Shown: piece by piece, positions 9,035 through 17,765 of the stretch | How the letters are laid out: every line of letters starts with the position of its first letter | Numbering within the stretch: the first letter of the stretch is position 1 | Source of the DNA: an uncultured Collinsella sp. | GTDB taxonomy: Bacteria > Actinomycetota > Coriobacteriia > Coriobacteriales > Coriobacteriaceae | Reading direction: 5' to 3' | Assembly: GCA_900550185.1 (NCBI GenBank) | Contig: URRN01000004.1 | Span: 1 to 47,273, forward strand | DNA length: 47,273 nt | Notes under the pieces: generated by a model | The model's input: only the letters and a program-made list of their open reading frames with translations | What the model was told of the DNA's origin: nothing | Database searches by the model: none | Made by a program: the position numbers and the translations under genes

Positions 9035-9859
9035 CTAGTCGAGCACGACAAGCTCGGCGGGATCGTAATCCACGCCCATAAACGTAAGGCCGCAGGCAGG
9101 AGCCGTGGGGCCCGCAGCGGTACGGTCGCAAGCATCGATGACCTCACGCATCCACTCGGGTTCACGGCGATGCATGCCAATCTCGACAAGCGTGCCCACG
9201 ATCGTACGGACCATCGAATGCAGGAACGCATTGCCCTCGATGGTAAACGTCAGAATGTCCTCGCCAAACGCAATCTCATGGCCAAACTCGGCACGCATCA
9301 CGCAGCGATGCGTGGGCTTGCCAACGGCCGAGGCAACCTTGCAAAAGCTTTTAAAGTCCTGTTCGCCCAGCAGCGCGGGGCAGGCAGCAGACATAGCCTC
9401 AACATCCAAGGGATAGCGATGCCACCACACGGCACCGCGGGACAGCACGGGGCGCGCATCTCGATCGGCAATACGGTACGTATACGTACGGGAACGCGCG
9501 TCAAAACGTGCAGAAAAGCCTTTACGGGCCCTGTAGACCTCGTTGATGGCGATATCTTTGGGCAGCAGGGCATCCATGGCCCGCAGCCACCTACGGCGCG
9601 TACACGCGAGCTCAGCGTCCGTTACGGGCACGCTGATGTACTGAGCCACGGCATGAACGCCGGCATCGGTACGCCCCGCGCACGTCAAATCGATCGGGCG
9701 GCGAAGCAGCGTCTCGATAGCTCGACGTAGCTCACCCGCAACCGTCGTCTGTCCCGGCTGCTCGGCAAATCCGCTATACGATGAACCATCATAGGCCACG
9801 CGAAAAACGAGCGTGGCGTCAAGCTCGGGGGTCGAATTGAAATCAGACGGCGCAGTCAT
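9035..9859 (-). CDS. truA: tRNA pseudouridine(38-40) synthase TruA
   Basis: Isomerises uridines 38-40 in the tRNA anticodon stem-loop. The 274-residue protein shows the catalytic motif CAGRTDAGVHA with Asp about residue 65, plus SYSGFAEQPG near the N-terminus and NAFLHSMVRTIVG in the C-terminal domain. ATG 9859 is chosen for GGGAG 5 bases upstream; TTG codons further upstream are unlikely starts. It follows rplQ, as in many bacteria, but a strong terminator separates the two, so truA probably has its own promoter or relies on read-through. Confidence 0.95.
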   Translation of the reverse strand: MTAPSDFNSTPELDATLVFRVAYDGSSYSGFAEQPGQTTVAGELRRAIETLLRRPIDLTCAGRTDAGVHAVAQYISVPVTDAELACTRRRWLRAMDALLPKDIAINEVYRARKGFSARFDARSRTYTYRIADRDARPVLSRGAVWWHRYPLDVEAMSAACPALLGEQDFKSFCKVASAVGKPTHRCVMRAEFGHEIAFGEDILTFTIEGNAFLHSMVRTIVGTLVEIGMHRREPEWMREVIDACDRTAAGPTAPACGLTFMGVDYDPAELVVLD

Positions 9860-9894
9860 GGGCGCTCCCAACAAACAAGCAACGGTATCGCGAC

Positions 9895-9925
9895 AAAAAA
9901 AGAGGGGTACGCGAACGTACCCCTC
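9895..9925 (-). terminator. Terminator ending the ribosomal superoperon (after rplQ)
   Basis: GAGGGGTACG (9902-9911) pairs with CGTACCCCTC (9916-9925) around a 4-base loop. On the minus strand the stem is followed by seven T. It lies 27 bases after the rplQ stop. Confidence 0.93.
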
Positions 9926-9951
9926 GAATATAGCCTATGCAGACGGAATGT

Positions 9952-10419
9952 CTACTCAGCGGTCTCCTCAGCAGAAGCCTCCTCGACGGCCTCGACCTTC
10001 TTGGGAGCAGCGGCCCTCTTGGGGGCCGGAGCAGCCTTCTTGGCCTTAGGCGTGCAAGGCTCGGTGACGAGCTCCATGATAACGATGGGAGCGTTGTCGC
10101 CCTTACGGTTACCGAGCTTCATGATGCGGGTGTAACCACCGTTGCGGTCCTGCCACATGCCCTGGGCAGCCTTGTCGAAGATCTCGGCAACGAGCTGCTT
10201 ATCGCCGAGCTTGGCGATAGCCAGACGACGAGAGTGCAGGTCGCCCTTCTTGGCCCAAGTGATGATCGGGTCGACGACCGAACGCAGCGCCTTAGCGCGG
10301 GTCTCGGTGGTCTTGATGCGGTCGTTCTCGAAGAGGGCCTTAGCAAGGCTCTTCTTCATGGCCTTGGTGTGGCTCGCATCGGTGCCGAGCTTCAGGCCCT
10401 TCTTAACGTTGTGACGCAT
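9952..10419 (-). CDS. rplQ: 50S ribosomal protein L17
   Basis: Large-subunit protein near the exit tunnel. The 155-residue protein opens with MRHNVKKGLKLGTDASHTKA and has the conserved ETRAKALRSVVDPIITWAKKGDLHSRR. After the globular part (about residue 120) there is a Lys/Ala/Glu-rich tail, longer than in E. coli and common in actinobacterial L17. It is the last gene of the operon, 30 bases after rpoA. Confidence 0.97.
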   Translation of the reverse strand: MRHNVKKGLKLGTDASHTKAMKKSLAKALFENDRIKTTETRAKALRSVVDPIITWAKKGDLHSRRLAIAKLGDKQLVAEIFDKAAQGMWQDRNGGYTRIMKLGNRKGDNAPIVIMELVTEPCTPKAKKAAPAPKRAAAPKKVEAVEEASAEETAE

Positions 10420-10449
10420 GGTCTAGTTTCTCCTCAAATATGCGAAGCA

Positions 10450-11391
10450 TTAAGCCTTCAGGCTCAGGCCCATGGACTCAAGCTTGTCCTTCACTTCCTC
10501 GATCGACTTAACACCGAAGTTACGGATGTTGAGCAGATCGTTCTCCGAGAACTCAACGAGCTGACGGACCGAGTGAATGCTGGCGCGCTTAAGGCAGTTG
10601 TAGGAACGGACGGAAAGGTCCAGATCCTCGATCTGCTTGTCCAGCTCGGCGTTGTCGTTGGTGACCTCGGGAGCGAAGATCGAAGCCTCCTCCTCGACCT
10701 CGGGGGTCTCGGCAAGGTTCATAAAGGCGGCCATATGCTGGTTGATGATATTAGCAGCCTGGACCACGGCGTCGCGCGGGGCGATGGAGCCGTTGGTCTC
10801 GATCTCGAGGACAAGGCGGTCGTAGTCGGTGTGCTGACCGACACGGCAAGCCTCAACGAGCTTGGCGCAACGGGAAACCGGCGAGTACAGCGAGTCAACG
10901 TGGATCACACCGATGGGATCGTTGTCGCGCTTGTTTGCCTCGCCAGAAACATAGCCGCGGCCATAGCCGATGCGCATGCTCATGGTGAGATGGCCACCCT
11001 CGGTGAGCGTAGCGATGTGCTGCTCGGGGTTGACCAGCTCAAACTCGGACGGAATAAAGAAGTCCGCACCGGTGACCTCGCAGGGGCCGTCAACCGAGAT
11101 GGTGGCGGTCGCCTCGTCGGTCGTGCCGAGAGCCCTGAAGACAAGACCCTTGACATTCAGGACGATGTCGGTGACATCCTCGACCATGTTAGGGATGGTC
11201 ATGAACTCGTGCTGCGCACCATCGATCTGAATAGCCTCGACAGCGGCACCCTCGAGCGAGGACAGAAGAACGCGACGAAGGGAGTTACCCAGCGTATCGC
11301 CGTAACCACGCTCGAGCGGCTCGACGGAGACACGAGCAGACGTCTCGTTGATCTCTTCGACCTGAACCTGAGGCCTAATGAATTCTGACAT
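10450..11391 (-). CDS. rpoA: RNA polymerase alpha subunit
   Basis: Assembles RNA polymerase and contacts UP elements and activators. The 313-residue protein has the N-terminal dimerisation domain (SLRRVLLSSLEGAAVEAIQIDG), a Glu-rich linker around residues 230-245, and the C-terminal domain with DLDLSVRSYNCLKRASIHSV and FGVKSIEEVKDKLESMGL. GGAGG lies 7 bases before the ATG. It sits in the usual alpha-operon order between rpsD and rplQ. Confidence 0.97.
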   Translation of the reverse strand: MSEFIRPQVQVEEINETSARVSVEPLERGYGDTLGNSLRRVLLSSLEGAAVEAIQIDGAQHEFMTIPNMVEDVTDIVLNVKGLVFRALGTTDEATATISVDGPCEVTGADFFIPSEFELVNPEQHIATLTEGGHLTMSMRIGYGRGYVSGEANKRDNDPIGVIHVDSLYSPVSRCAKLVEACRVGQHTDYDRLVLEIETNGSIAPRDAVVQAANIINQHMAAFMNLAETPEVEEEASIFAPEVTNDNAELDKQIEDLDLSVRSYNCLKRASIHSVRQLVEFSENDLLNIRNFGVKSIEEVKDKLESMGLSLKA

Positions 11392-11423
11392 GTATTACCT
11401 CCAGCCTCAGCAGCCCGGATGGA

Positions 11424-12020
11424 CTACTTAGAGTAGAGCTCGACGATGAGCTGCTCGTTGATATCACCGCTGATCTGCTCACGCGTCGGCAGAGCGAGCA
11501 CGTTACCAGACAGCTTCTCGATATCGACCTCGAGCCAGCCAGGGACCTCAAAGCGCTCGGAGGAAATCAGGGCCTCCTTGATGGGGAGGAGGTCACGGAA
11601 CTTCTCGCCGACAGCGACGACGTCGCCGGCCTTGACGCGGTAGGACGGGATGTCCACGCGCTTGCCGTTCACGGTGAAGTGACCGTGACGGACGGACTGA
11701 CGAGCCTCTTTGCGGGTGCGGGCGAAGCCAAGACGGAAGACGACGTTGTCGAGGCGAGACTCAAGGATGATCATGAGGTTCTCACCGGTGACGCCGTTCA
11801 TCTTGCGGGCCTTGTTGAAGTAGCCGTGGAACTGCTTCTCCAGAACGCCATAGATGAACTTGACCTTCTGCTTCTCGCGCAGCTGCATGCCGTACTCAGA
11901 TTCCTTGCGACGGCGCTTGGGCTGACGGATAGATTCCTTCTTGCTGCTGTAACCGAGCTCAGCGGGATCGATCCCGAGCTGACGGCAGCGCTTAAGAACA
12001 GGAGTCCTGTCGATTGCCAT
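11424..12020 (-). CDS. rpsD: 30S ribosomal protein S4
   Basis: Primary 16S rRNA-binding assembly protein. The 198-residue protein has an S4 RNA-binding domain (LESRLDNVVFRLGFARTRKE, then VRHGHFTVNGKRVDIPSYRV). The N-terminal zinc-Cys motif of some S4 proteins is absent (MAIDRTPVLKRCRQLGIDP has one Cys), so this is the zinc-free type. In E. coli S4 represses the alpha operon; no such leader structure is evident here. Confidence 0.97.
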   Translation of the reverse strand: MAIDRTPVLKRCRQLGIDPAELGYSSKKESIRQPKRRRKESEYGMQLREKQKVKFIYGVLEKQFHGYFNKARKMNGVTGENLMIILESRLDNVVFRLGFARTRKEARQSVRHGHFTVNGKRVDIPSYRVKAGDVVAVGEKFRDLLPIKEALISSERFEVPGWLEVDIEKLSGNVLALPTREQISGDINEQLIVELYSK

Positions 12021-12039
12021 ATTGATACGATCCTTTCAG

Positions 12040-12444
12040 TTACACGCGGCGACGCTTCTTGGGGCGGCAGCCGTTGTGCGGAATGGGGGTCTTGTCCTGG
12101 ATGCTCGAGACCTCGAGGCCAGCAGCCTGGAGGGAGCGGATGGCGGTCTCACGACCGGAGCCGGGGCCCTTGACGAAGACGGAAACCTTCTTCATACCGT
12201 GCTCCATGGCCTGCTTGGCAGCAGCCTCGGCAGCCATCTGGGCAGCGAACGGCGTGGACTTACGGGAGCCCTTGAAGCCCACCTGGCCAGCCGACTTCCA
12301 GGAAATGACGTTGCCCTGGGGATCGGTGATCGAAACGATCGTGTTGTTGAACGTAGAACGAATGTGAGCCTGGCCCACGGAAATGTTCTTACGGTCCGCG
12401 CGCTTCAGACGGGCAGCGCGAACGTTCTTCTTAGCAGTAGCCAT
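12040..12444 (-). CDS. rpsK: 30S ribosomal protein S11
   Basis: Platform protein of the small subunit. The 134-residue protein contains AHIRSTFNNTIVSITDPQGN, GSRKSTPFAAQMAAEAA and the C-terminal PHNGCRPKKRRRV. AAGGAG precedes the ATG. It lies 14 bases after rpsM and 19 before rpsD. Confidence 0.97.
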   Translation of the reverse strand: MATAKKNVRAARLKRADRKNISVGQAHIRSTFNNTIVSITDPQGNVISWKSAGQVGFKGSRKSTPFAAQMAAEAAAKQAMEHGMKKVSVFVKGPGSGRETAIRSLQAAGLEVSSIQDKTPIPHNGCRPKKRRRV

Positions 12445-12458
12445 CTATCTAGCGCTCC

Positions 12459-12833
12459 TTATTTCTTCTTCTTAGCACCGATCTGACGCTTCGGGCCCTT
12501 GCGGGTACGAGCGTTAGTGTGGGTGCGCTGGCCGCGGACCGGGAGGCCCTTGCGGTGACGAAGGCCGCGGTTGCAGCCGATGTCCATAAGGCGCTTGACG
12601 TTCTGGTTGCGCTCACGGCGGAGGTCGCCCTCAACCATGATCTGGTTCTTATCGATATAATCGCGGATGGCGTTAACCTCATCCTCGGTGAGGTCCTTAA
12701 CGCGCGTATCCACGTTAACGTTGCACTCGACGCAAATCTTCGTCGCAGTGGTGCGGCCGATGCCGTAAATGTAGGTCAGACCGATCTCAACGCGCTTCTC
12801 ACGCGGGAGGTCGACACCATTAATACGGGCCAA
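12459..12833 (-). CDS. rpsM: 30S ribosomal protein S13
   Basis: Small-subunit head protein that contacts the P-site tRNA and 50S bridges. The 124-residue protein shows MARINGVDLPREKRVEIGLT and HRKGLPVRGQRTHTNARTRKG. The start codon is TTG at 12833, with GAGGAG 6 bases upstream; no ATG or GTG lies nearby in frame, and the N-terminus matches the family exactly from this codon. Confidence 0.96.
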   Translation of the reverse strand: MARINGVDLPREKRVEIGLTYIYGIGRTTATKICVECNVNVDTRVKDLTEDEVNAIRDYIDKNQIMVEGDLRRERNQNVKRLMDIGCNRGLRHRKGLPVRGQRTHTNARTRKGPKRQIGAKKKK

Positions 12834-12847
12834 CGTAGTCTCCTCTC

Positions 12848-12961
12848 TTAACCCTGACGCTGCTTATGACGGGGGTTCTCGCAAATGACGAGGACCTTGC
12901 CATGGCGCCTAATGATTTTGCACTTATCGCACATCTTCTTGACCGAAGGACGTACCTTCAT
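12848..12961 (-). CDS. rpmJ: 50S ribosomal protein L36
   Basis: A 37-residue protein that binds 23S rRNA through a zinc ribbon. It begins MKVRPSVKKMCDKCKIIRR and carries the ligands Cys11, Cys14, Cys27 and His32, so it is the zinc-binding form. AAAGGAAG precedes the ATG. It lies in the usual place between infA and rpsM, 14 bases before the latter. Confidence 0.96.
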   Translation of the reverse strand: MKVRPSVKKMCDKCKIIRRHGKVLVICENPRHKQRQG

Positions 12962-13111
12962 CGTTCTTCCTTTCGGTAGCGCTCAAACTACTTCCCTACT
13001 ATCTACTCGCCCAGCCGCAGGCGTTTAAAACTATGGCTGGTCTTCACACACAATCCGACCGTAGGTTGAGCTAAGCCTGCAGTCGGAAATGGAGTGCGTG
13101 TATGCATGCCG

Positions 13112-13330
13112 CTATTTGTAGCGATAGGTGATGCGGCCGCGGGTCAGGTCGTACGGGGAAAGCTCCACGACAACCCTGTCACCGGGGAGAATACGGATGT
13201 AATTCATTCGGATCTTGCCAGAAATGTTGCACAGAACCGAATGACCGTTCTCGAGCTCGACCTTAAACATGGCATTGGGCAGCGGTTCCTTTACCGTACC
13301 CTCGAGCTCAATTGCGTCTTCCTTCTTCAC
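13112..13330 (-). CDS. infA: Translation initiation factor IF-1
   Basis: An OB-fold protein that binds the 30S A site during initiation. Starting at GTG 13330 gives exactly 72 residues, the usual family length, with MKKEDAIELEGTVKEPLPNA aligning to the E. coli N-terminus, then FKVELENGHSVL and NYIRILPGDRV. AGAAAG lies 10 bases upstream of this GTG but only 4 from an in-frame TTG at 13336, so GTG is preferred. A 150-base gap follows before rpmJ. It contains no recognisable gene and could hold an internal promoter. Confidence 0.95.
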   Translation of the reverse strand: MKKEDAIELEGTVKEPLPNAMFKVELENGHSVLCNISGKIRMNYIRILPGDRVVVELSPYDLTRGRITYRYK

Positions 13331-13434
13331 AAGCAATCATCTTTCTCTAGAAAACGACAGCGATTGAGTATTCTACAACACGTATGCACGCATCGTAATA
13401 ACTTCGTAATGGCTCCACAACTAAGTGGAACTTG

Positions 13435-14223
13435 TTACATTTCTCCGCCTTGGAGGGAGCACCAAGCACCTTGGGCATCCGTGGTGAGAATCACCGGACC
13501 ATCATTGGTAATGGCGACGGTATTCTCGTAGTGCGCGGCGGGCAGGTGATCGTTGGTCGTAACAATCCAACCGTCGGAGCCCGTGCTCACATGGTTGGAA
13601 CCCATCGTAACCATCGGCTCGATGGCAATGACCATGCCGGCCTGGAGGCGAACGCCCCTCCCCTTCTTTCCATAGTTAGGAACGTTGGGGTCCTCGTGCA
13701 TCACGCGGCCAATGCCATGGCCTACATAATCACGAAGCACACCGTAACCGTGAGACTCGGCGAGGGACTGAACGGCATAACCGACGTCCCCGATATGGTT
13801 ACCGGGAACAGCCTGCTCGATGGCAGCCTTAAGGCAATCACGCGTGACCTCGCACAGGGCCTTGGCCTCGGGCGTGGGGGTGCCGACGAAAAACGTCCAA
13901 GCATTATCGCCGACCCAACCGTCGACAACGGCTCCCGTATCGATGGAGATGATATCGCCATCGCGCAGGATCATGTCGGGGTTGGGAATACCGTGGACCA
14001 CGGCATCGTTGATCGATGCGCAAATGGTCCCCGGGAACCCGCCGTAACCCTTAAAGGCCGGGGTGCCGCCATGCATGCGGATAATCTGCTCCGCGAGCTG
14101 ATCGAGCTCAAAGGTGGAAACGCCGGGGCGCACCATGGCTCCAACGTGGCGGAGCGCCATCTTAGATAGCGCTCCTGCCTTCTTCATCTGCTCGATTTGC
14201 GTTGCAGACTTAATCTTGATCAT
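13435..14223 (-). CDS. map: Methionine aminopeptidase, type I
   Basis: Removes the N-terminal Met from nascent proteins. The 262-residue protein has the metal ligands of the family: Asp in IISIDTGAVVDGWVGDNAW, His in YVGHGIGRVMHE, Glu in AIEPMVTMG and Glu in HYENTVAI. The ATG overlaps the adk stop by 4 bases (ATGA), indicating translational coupling. The adk-map-infA order is standard. Confidence 0.97.
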   Translation of the reverse strand: MIKIKSATQIEQMKKAGALSKMALRHVGAMVRPGVSTFELDQLAEQIIRMHGGTPAFKGYGGFPGTICASINDAVVHGIPNPDMILRDGDIISIDTGAVVDGWVGDNAWTFFVGTPTPEAKALCEVTRDCLKAAIEQAVPGNHIGDVGYAVQSLAESHGYGVLRDYVGHGIGRVMHEDPNVPNYGKKGRGVRLQAGMVIAIEPMVTMGSNHVSTGSDGWIVTTNDHLPAAHYENTVAITNDGPVILTTDAQGAWCSLQGGEM

Positions 14224-14846
14224 AGACCGAGAGCCTCTTTGACATCCCCGTACACGGTCTCACGAGCCTGGTCACCGTTGACCGACTTGAGCAGACCCTG
14301 GCCACGATAGTAGTCGACGAGCGGGCTCGTGGACTTCTCGTAGACGTCGAGACGGTTCTTGATGGTCTCGGGCTTGTCGTCGTCGCGCTGATACATCTCG
14401 CCGCCACACTTGGGGCAGGTAGCATCGGCAGCGGTGCCGGTGTAACCGCAGGCGCGGCAGGTGCGACGCGAAGACAGACGATCGATAATGACCTCGGGGG
14501 CCACATCGACCAGAAGGGCGCAGTCGATCTCGCGACCCATGGCGGAGAGCTCGGAATCGAGCGTCACGGCCTGGGCGGTGTTGCGCGGGAAGCCGTCGAG
14601 GATGAAGCCCTGCTGGGCGTCATCGGCGGCAAGGCGCTCCTTGACAAGGTCGATCACGAGCTGATCGGGAACGAGCTCGCCAGCGTCCATGTACTTCTTA
14701 GCCTGAATACCAAGCTCGGTGCCACCCTTGACAGCAGCACGCAGCAGGTCGCCCGTGGAAATATGGGCGATGCCAAACTCGGCGACGAGCTCCTGTGCGA
14801 CGGTGCCCTTACCGGCACCCGGAGCTCCGAGCAATACGAGGTTCAT
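14220..14846 (-). CDS. adk: Adenylate kinase (zinc-LID type)
   Basis: Interconverts ATP + AMP and 2 ADP. The 208-residue protein has the P-loop GAPGAGKGT at the N-terminus, DGFPRN near residue 84 and a LID domain with Cys130, Cys133, Cys144 and Cys147, the four-Cys zinc form common in Gram-positives. ATG 14846 has GGAGG 7 bases upstream; an in-frame TTG two codons earlier is unlikely. Its stop overlaps the map start. Confidence 0.96.
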   Translation of the reverse strand: MNLVLLGAPGAGKGTVAQELVAEFGIAHISTGDLLRAAVKGGTELGIQAKKYMDAGELVPDQLVIDLVKERLAADDAQQGFILDGFPRNTAQAVTLDSELSAMGREIDCALLVDVAPEVIIDRLSSRRTCRACGYTGTAADATCPKCGGEMYQRDDDKPETIKNRLDVYEKSTSPLVDYYRGQGLLKSVNGDQARETVYGDVKEALGL

Positions 14847-14864
14847 GAGCAATCCTCCTCTAGC

Positions 14865-16151
14865 CTATTTAAAGAATCCATCGTAATCATACATCTTGAT
14901 CTGGCCTTCGAGCTTATCGACCGTGTCGAGCACGACGCCGACCATGATGAGGATGGACGTGCCGCCAAATGCCTGGATCAGATGGTTACCCGTGAAGGAG
15001 AAGATGATCGAAGGCACGATGGCGATGAGCGCCAAAAAGACAGCGCTGGGAAGCGTGATCTTGTTGAGCGCGTTCTTGATGTAGGCCGCGGTAGCCCTAC
15101 CCGGACGGACGCCCGGAATAAAGCCGCCCTGCTTCTTAAGGTTATCGGCCGTGTCATCGGGGTTGAACACCATGGAGGTGTAGAAGTACGCGAAGAACAC
15201 GATGAGGACAACGTTAAGCACCCAGTTGAGCCAACCGGTCGAAAGCGCGGAGGCAACTGCCTGAATCCAGCCGATGCCGGGGAAGAACACGGCAATCTGA
15301 GCCGGGAAGTACAGCAGCGCCGAAGCGAAGATGATCGGCACGACACCCGCGGTGTTGACCTTGATGGGCAGGTAGGTGGTCTGGCCACCCATCATGCGAC
15401 GGCCCACGACGCGCTTAGCGTAGGAGACCGGGATGCGGCGCTGGCCGCGCTCAAGGAAAACAATCAGCGGGATAACCAGCAGGATGATGGCGCAGATGAT
15501 CACCATGGTGATGATGCCACCGGCGTTGCCCTCGGTGCTGGAGAAGATAGCCTGCGGCAGACCGGCCATGATGTTCGCGAAGATGATCAGCGACATGCCA
15601 TTGCCGATACCGCGCTGGGTGATGAGCTCACCAATCCACATGATCAGCATAGCGCCCGCGGTGAGCGTACCGACGATCATGAGGTCGAAGATGATCTCGG
15701 GAGCGCCGGCGCCATTGAAGCTGATGCCGAAGCTCTTAAAGAGGAAGAGGTAACCCACGGAGTTGAGGATTGCCAGAGCCAGGGTGAGGTAACGCGAATA
15801 CTGCGTAATCTTGGTCTGACCGACCTCGCCCTCGCGGGCAAGCTCATGCAGGGAAGGCACAACGGCCTGGAGCATCTGGAGGATGATCGAGCTGGTGATG
15901 TAAGGCATGATGCCCAGCGAAAACACCGAAACATAGCTCAACGCGCCGCCAGAGAAAAGATTCAGGAGGGCCATAGCACCTGCGGCGACCGAATTGTTAT
16001 CGGTCGAGAAAAGGCCCAGCATCCCCTGGAAGGGAATGCCGGGCACAGGAACGTGCGCACCAATGCGGTACACGACGAGCATAGCTATGGTAAAAAGAAT
16101 CTTTTCGCGCAATTCTTTGATGCGGAAAGCATTCTTAAGACCATTTAGCAC
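14865..16151 (-). CDS. secY: Protein translocase subunit SecY
   Basis: Pore subunit of the SecYEG translocon with ten membrane segments. The 428-residue protein starts MLNGLKNAFRIKELREKILF and contains the plug-region stretch LFSGGALSYVSVFSLGIMPY, plus SYAKRVVGRRMMGGQTTYLP in the cytoplasmic C5 loop. The start is GTG 16151, overlapping the rplO stop by 7 bases, so the two are probably translationally coupled. Confidence 0.97.
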   Translation of the reverse strand: MLNGLKNAFRIKELREKILFTIAMLVVYRIGAHVPVPGIPFQGMLGLFSTDNNSVAAGAMALLNLFSGGALSYVSVFSLGIMPYITSSIILQMLQAVVPSLHELAREGEVGQTKITQYSRYLTLALAILNSVGYLFLFKSFGISFNGAGAPEIIFDLMIVGTLTAGAMLIMWIGELITQRGIGNGMSLIIFANIMAGLPQAIFSSTEGNAGGIITMVIICAIILLVIPLIVFLERGQRRIPVSYAKRVVGRRMMGGQTTYLPIKVNTAGVVPIIFASALLYFPAQIAVFFPGIGWIQAVASALSTGWLNWVLNVVLIVFFAYFYTSMVFNPDDTADNLKKQGGFIPGVRPGRATAAYIKNALNKITLPSAVFLALIAIVPSIIFSFTGNHLIQAFGGTSILIMVGVVLDTVDKLEGQIKMYDYDGFFK

Positions 16152-16594
16152 GGCAGCTCGACCTTTCCGCCGGCGGCCTCGATCTTGGCCTGCGCAGAAG
16201 CGCTGACCTTGTCGACCTTGACCGTGAACTTCTTGGTGAGCTCACCATTGCCGAGCACCTTGACGGGCTCGAACTCGCTCTTGGTGATGCGAGCGGCCTT
16301 AAGAGCGGCACCGTCGATCACAGCGCCGTCCTCGAACTTACGCTCGAGACGCTCAACGTTAACGGCGGTGTACTCGATACGACGGGGGTTGCGGAAGCCC
16401 GGAAGCTTGGGCAGGCGCATAGCCAGCGGAGTCTGGCCACCCTCGAAGCCGGCACCCTTGGTGCCACCAGAGCGGGAACCCTGGCCCTTCTGACCGCGGC
16501 CAGAAGTGGTGCCGTGACCCGAAGAATTGCCACGGCCGACGCGCTTGCGGTTCTTGGTGGAACCGGGCGCGGGAGTAAGATCGTGAAGCTGCAT
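16145..16594 (-). CDS. rplO: 50S ribosomal protein L15
   Basis: Late-assembly large-subunit protein. The 149-residue protein has the typical basic Gly-rich N-terminus (RVGRGNSSGHGTTSGRGQKG) and a C-terminal KVLGNGELTKKFTVKVDKVS. Its 3' end overlaps secY. rpmD lies 3 bases upstream. Confidence 0.97.
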   Translation of the reverse strand: MQLHDLTPAPGSTKNRKRVGRGNSSGHGTTSGRGQKGQGSRSGGTKGAGFEGGQTPLAMRLPKLPGFRNPRRIEYTAVNVERLERKFEDGAVIDGAALKAARITKSEFEPVKVLGNGELTKKFTVKVDKVSASAQAKIEAAGGKVELPC

Positions 16595-16597
16595 TTG

Positions 16598-16780
16598 CTA
16601 CTCCTCTACAATCTCGACAAGGTGCTTGACCTTGAAGATCATGCCGCGGACGGACTCGTTGTCAGCAATCTCGCGAACCTCGCGGATCCTGTGGAGACCG
16701 AGGGCACGGACAGTACGGACCTGGTCCTGCTTGCAACCGTTGGTGCTGCGGACCTGCTTGATCTTGATGGTGTCAGCCAT
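16598..16780 (-). CDS. rpmD: 50S ribosomal protein L30
   Basis: A 60-residue large-subunit protein: MADTIKIKQVRSTNGCKQDQ, then the conserved TVRALGLHRIREVRE. It has the expected length and sits between rpsE (2-base gap) and rplO (3-base gap). Confidence 0.96.
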   Translation of the reverse strand: MADTIKIKQVRSTNGCKQDQVRTVRALGLHRIREVREIADNESVRGMIFKVKHLVEIVEE

Positions 16781-16782
16781 GC

Positions 16783-17307
16783 TTAGTTCTCCTTACCGAC
16801 GAACATCTCGGAGACCGTCAGGCCACGGCGAGCCGCGACGTCCTCAGGGCTGGAGAGCTCCTTGAGGCCCTCGACGGCAGCCTTGATGATGTTGAGGCCG
16901 TTATCGGTACCGAGGGACTTGGATAGGACGTTCTTGATGCCAGCAAGCTCAAAGAGGGGACGCACAGCGCCGCCGGCGATAACGCCGGTACCCTCGACAG
17001 CGGGCTTGATGATGATGCGGCCGGCACCAAAGTGGCCGAGAACCTCGTGCGGGATGGTGCCCTGCTCGGTCACCGGCACGTGGAACATGTTCTTCTTGGC
17101 ATCGAGAGATGCCTTGGAGATGGCCATGGGCACCTCAGCGGACTTGCCCATGCCAACGCCGACGTTGCCCTTGCCGTCGCCAACGACGACGAGAGCGACG
17201 AGGCTCATGCGACGACCACCCTTGACGGTCTTCGACACGCGGTTGATGTAAACGACGCGCTCCTCGAACTCGGAGGCCTCGCGCTGCTGCTTCTGATTAC
17301 GAGCCAT
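16783..17307 (-). CDS. rpsE: 30S ribosomal protein S5
   Basis: Small-subunit protein important for accuracy and head movement. The 174-residue protein shows EERVVYINRVSKTVKGGRRM, VGDGKGNVGVGMGKSAEVP and GAGRIIIKPAVEGTGVIAGG. An N-terminal extension rich in Gln and Arg precedes the S5 core. Confidence 0.97.
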   Translation of the reverse strand: MARNQKQQREASEFEERVVYINRVSKTVKGGRRMSLVALVVVGDGKGNVGVGMGKSAEVPMAISKASLDAKKNMFHVPVTEQGTIPHEVLGHFGAGRIIIKPAVEGTGVIAGGAVRPLFELAGIKNVLSKSLGTDNGLNIIKAAVEGLKELSSPEDVAARRGLTVSEMFVGKEN

Positions 17308-17321
17308 GTGCTACATACCTC

Positions 17322-17690
17322 CTAGAACTCGAGACCGGCGGCACGAGCACCGTCGGCGAGGGCCTTGACGCGGCCATGGTAGATACGGCCACCGCGATCG
17401 AAGGCGACCTTGGTGATGCCGGCCTCGATGGCGCGCTTGCCAACGAGCTGACCGACCTTCTCCGCAGCCTCCTTGTTCGAGGTGTGGGTGCCCTTGAACT
17501 CGGCCTCGAGGGTCGAGGCAGAGACGAGCGTCAGGCTGGAGCCCTTGCTGTCGTCGATGATCTGGGCATAGATGTTGGCGTTAGTACGGGTCACGCGAAG
17601 ACGCGGACGCTCGGAGGTACCCGAGACCTTGCCGCGAACACGACGCTGACGACGCTTGAGGCCTTCCAGCTTCGCCTTATGCTTGTTCAT
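17322..17690 (-). CDS. rplR: 50S ribosomal protein L18
   Basis: 5S rRNA-binding protein. The 122-residue protein carries GTSERPRLRVTRTNANIYAQ and FDRGGRIYHGRVKALADGAR. It has standard length, and rpsE follows after 14 bases. Confidence 0.97.
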   Translation of the reverse strand: MNKHKAKLEGLKRRQRRVRGKVSGTSERPRLRVTRTNANIYAQIIDDSKGSSLTLVSASTLEAEFKGTHTSNKEAAEKVGQLVGKRAIEAGITKVAFDRGGRIYHGRVKALADGARAAGLEF

Positions 17691-17718
17691 ACGTAAACTC
17701 CTAAAAAGGTTGATCTTG

Positions 17719-17740
17719 CCAGCACCTGACGGGGTGCTGG
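17719..17740 (-). promoter_or_regulatory. Hairpin between rplF and rplR
   Basis: CCAGCACC pairs with GGTGCTGG (8 bp, 6-base loop) in the 75-base rplF-rplR gap. There is no T-run after it on the minus strand, so it is not a typical terminator. It could be an mRNA processing or protein-binding site. Confidence 0.4.
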
Positions 17741-17765
17741 TCTTATGCGAGTGAGTCGGTTACGA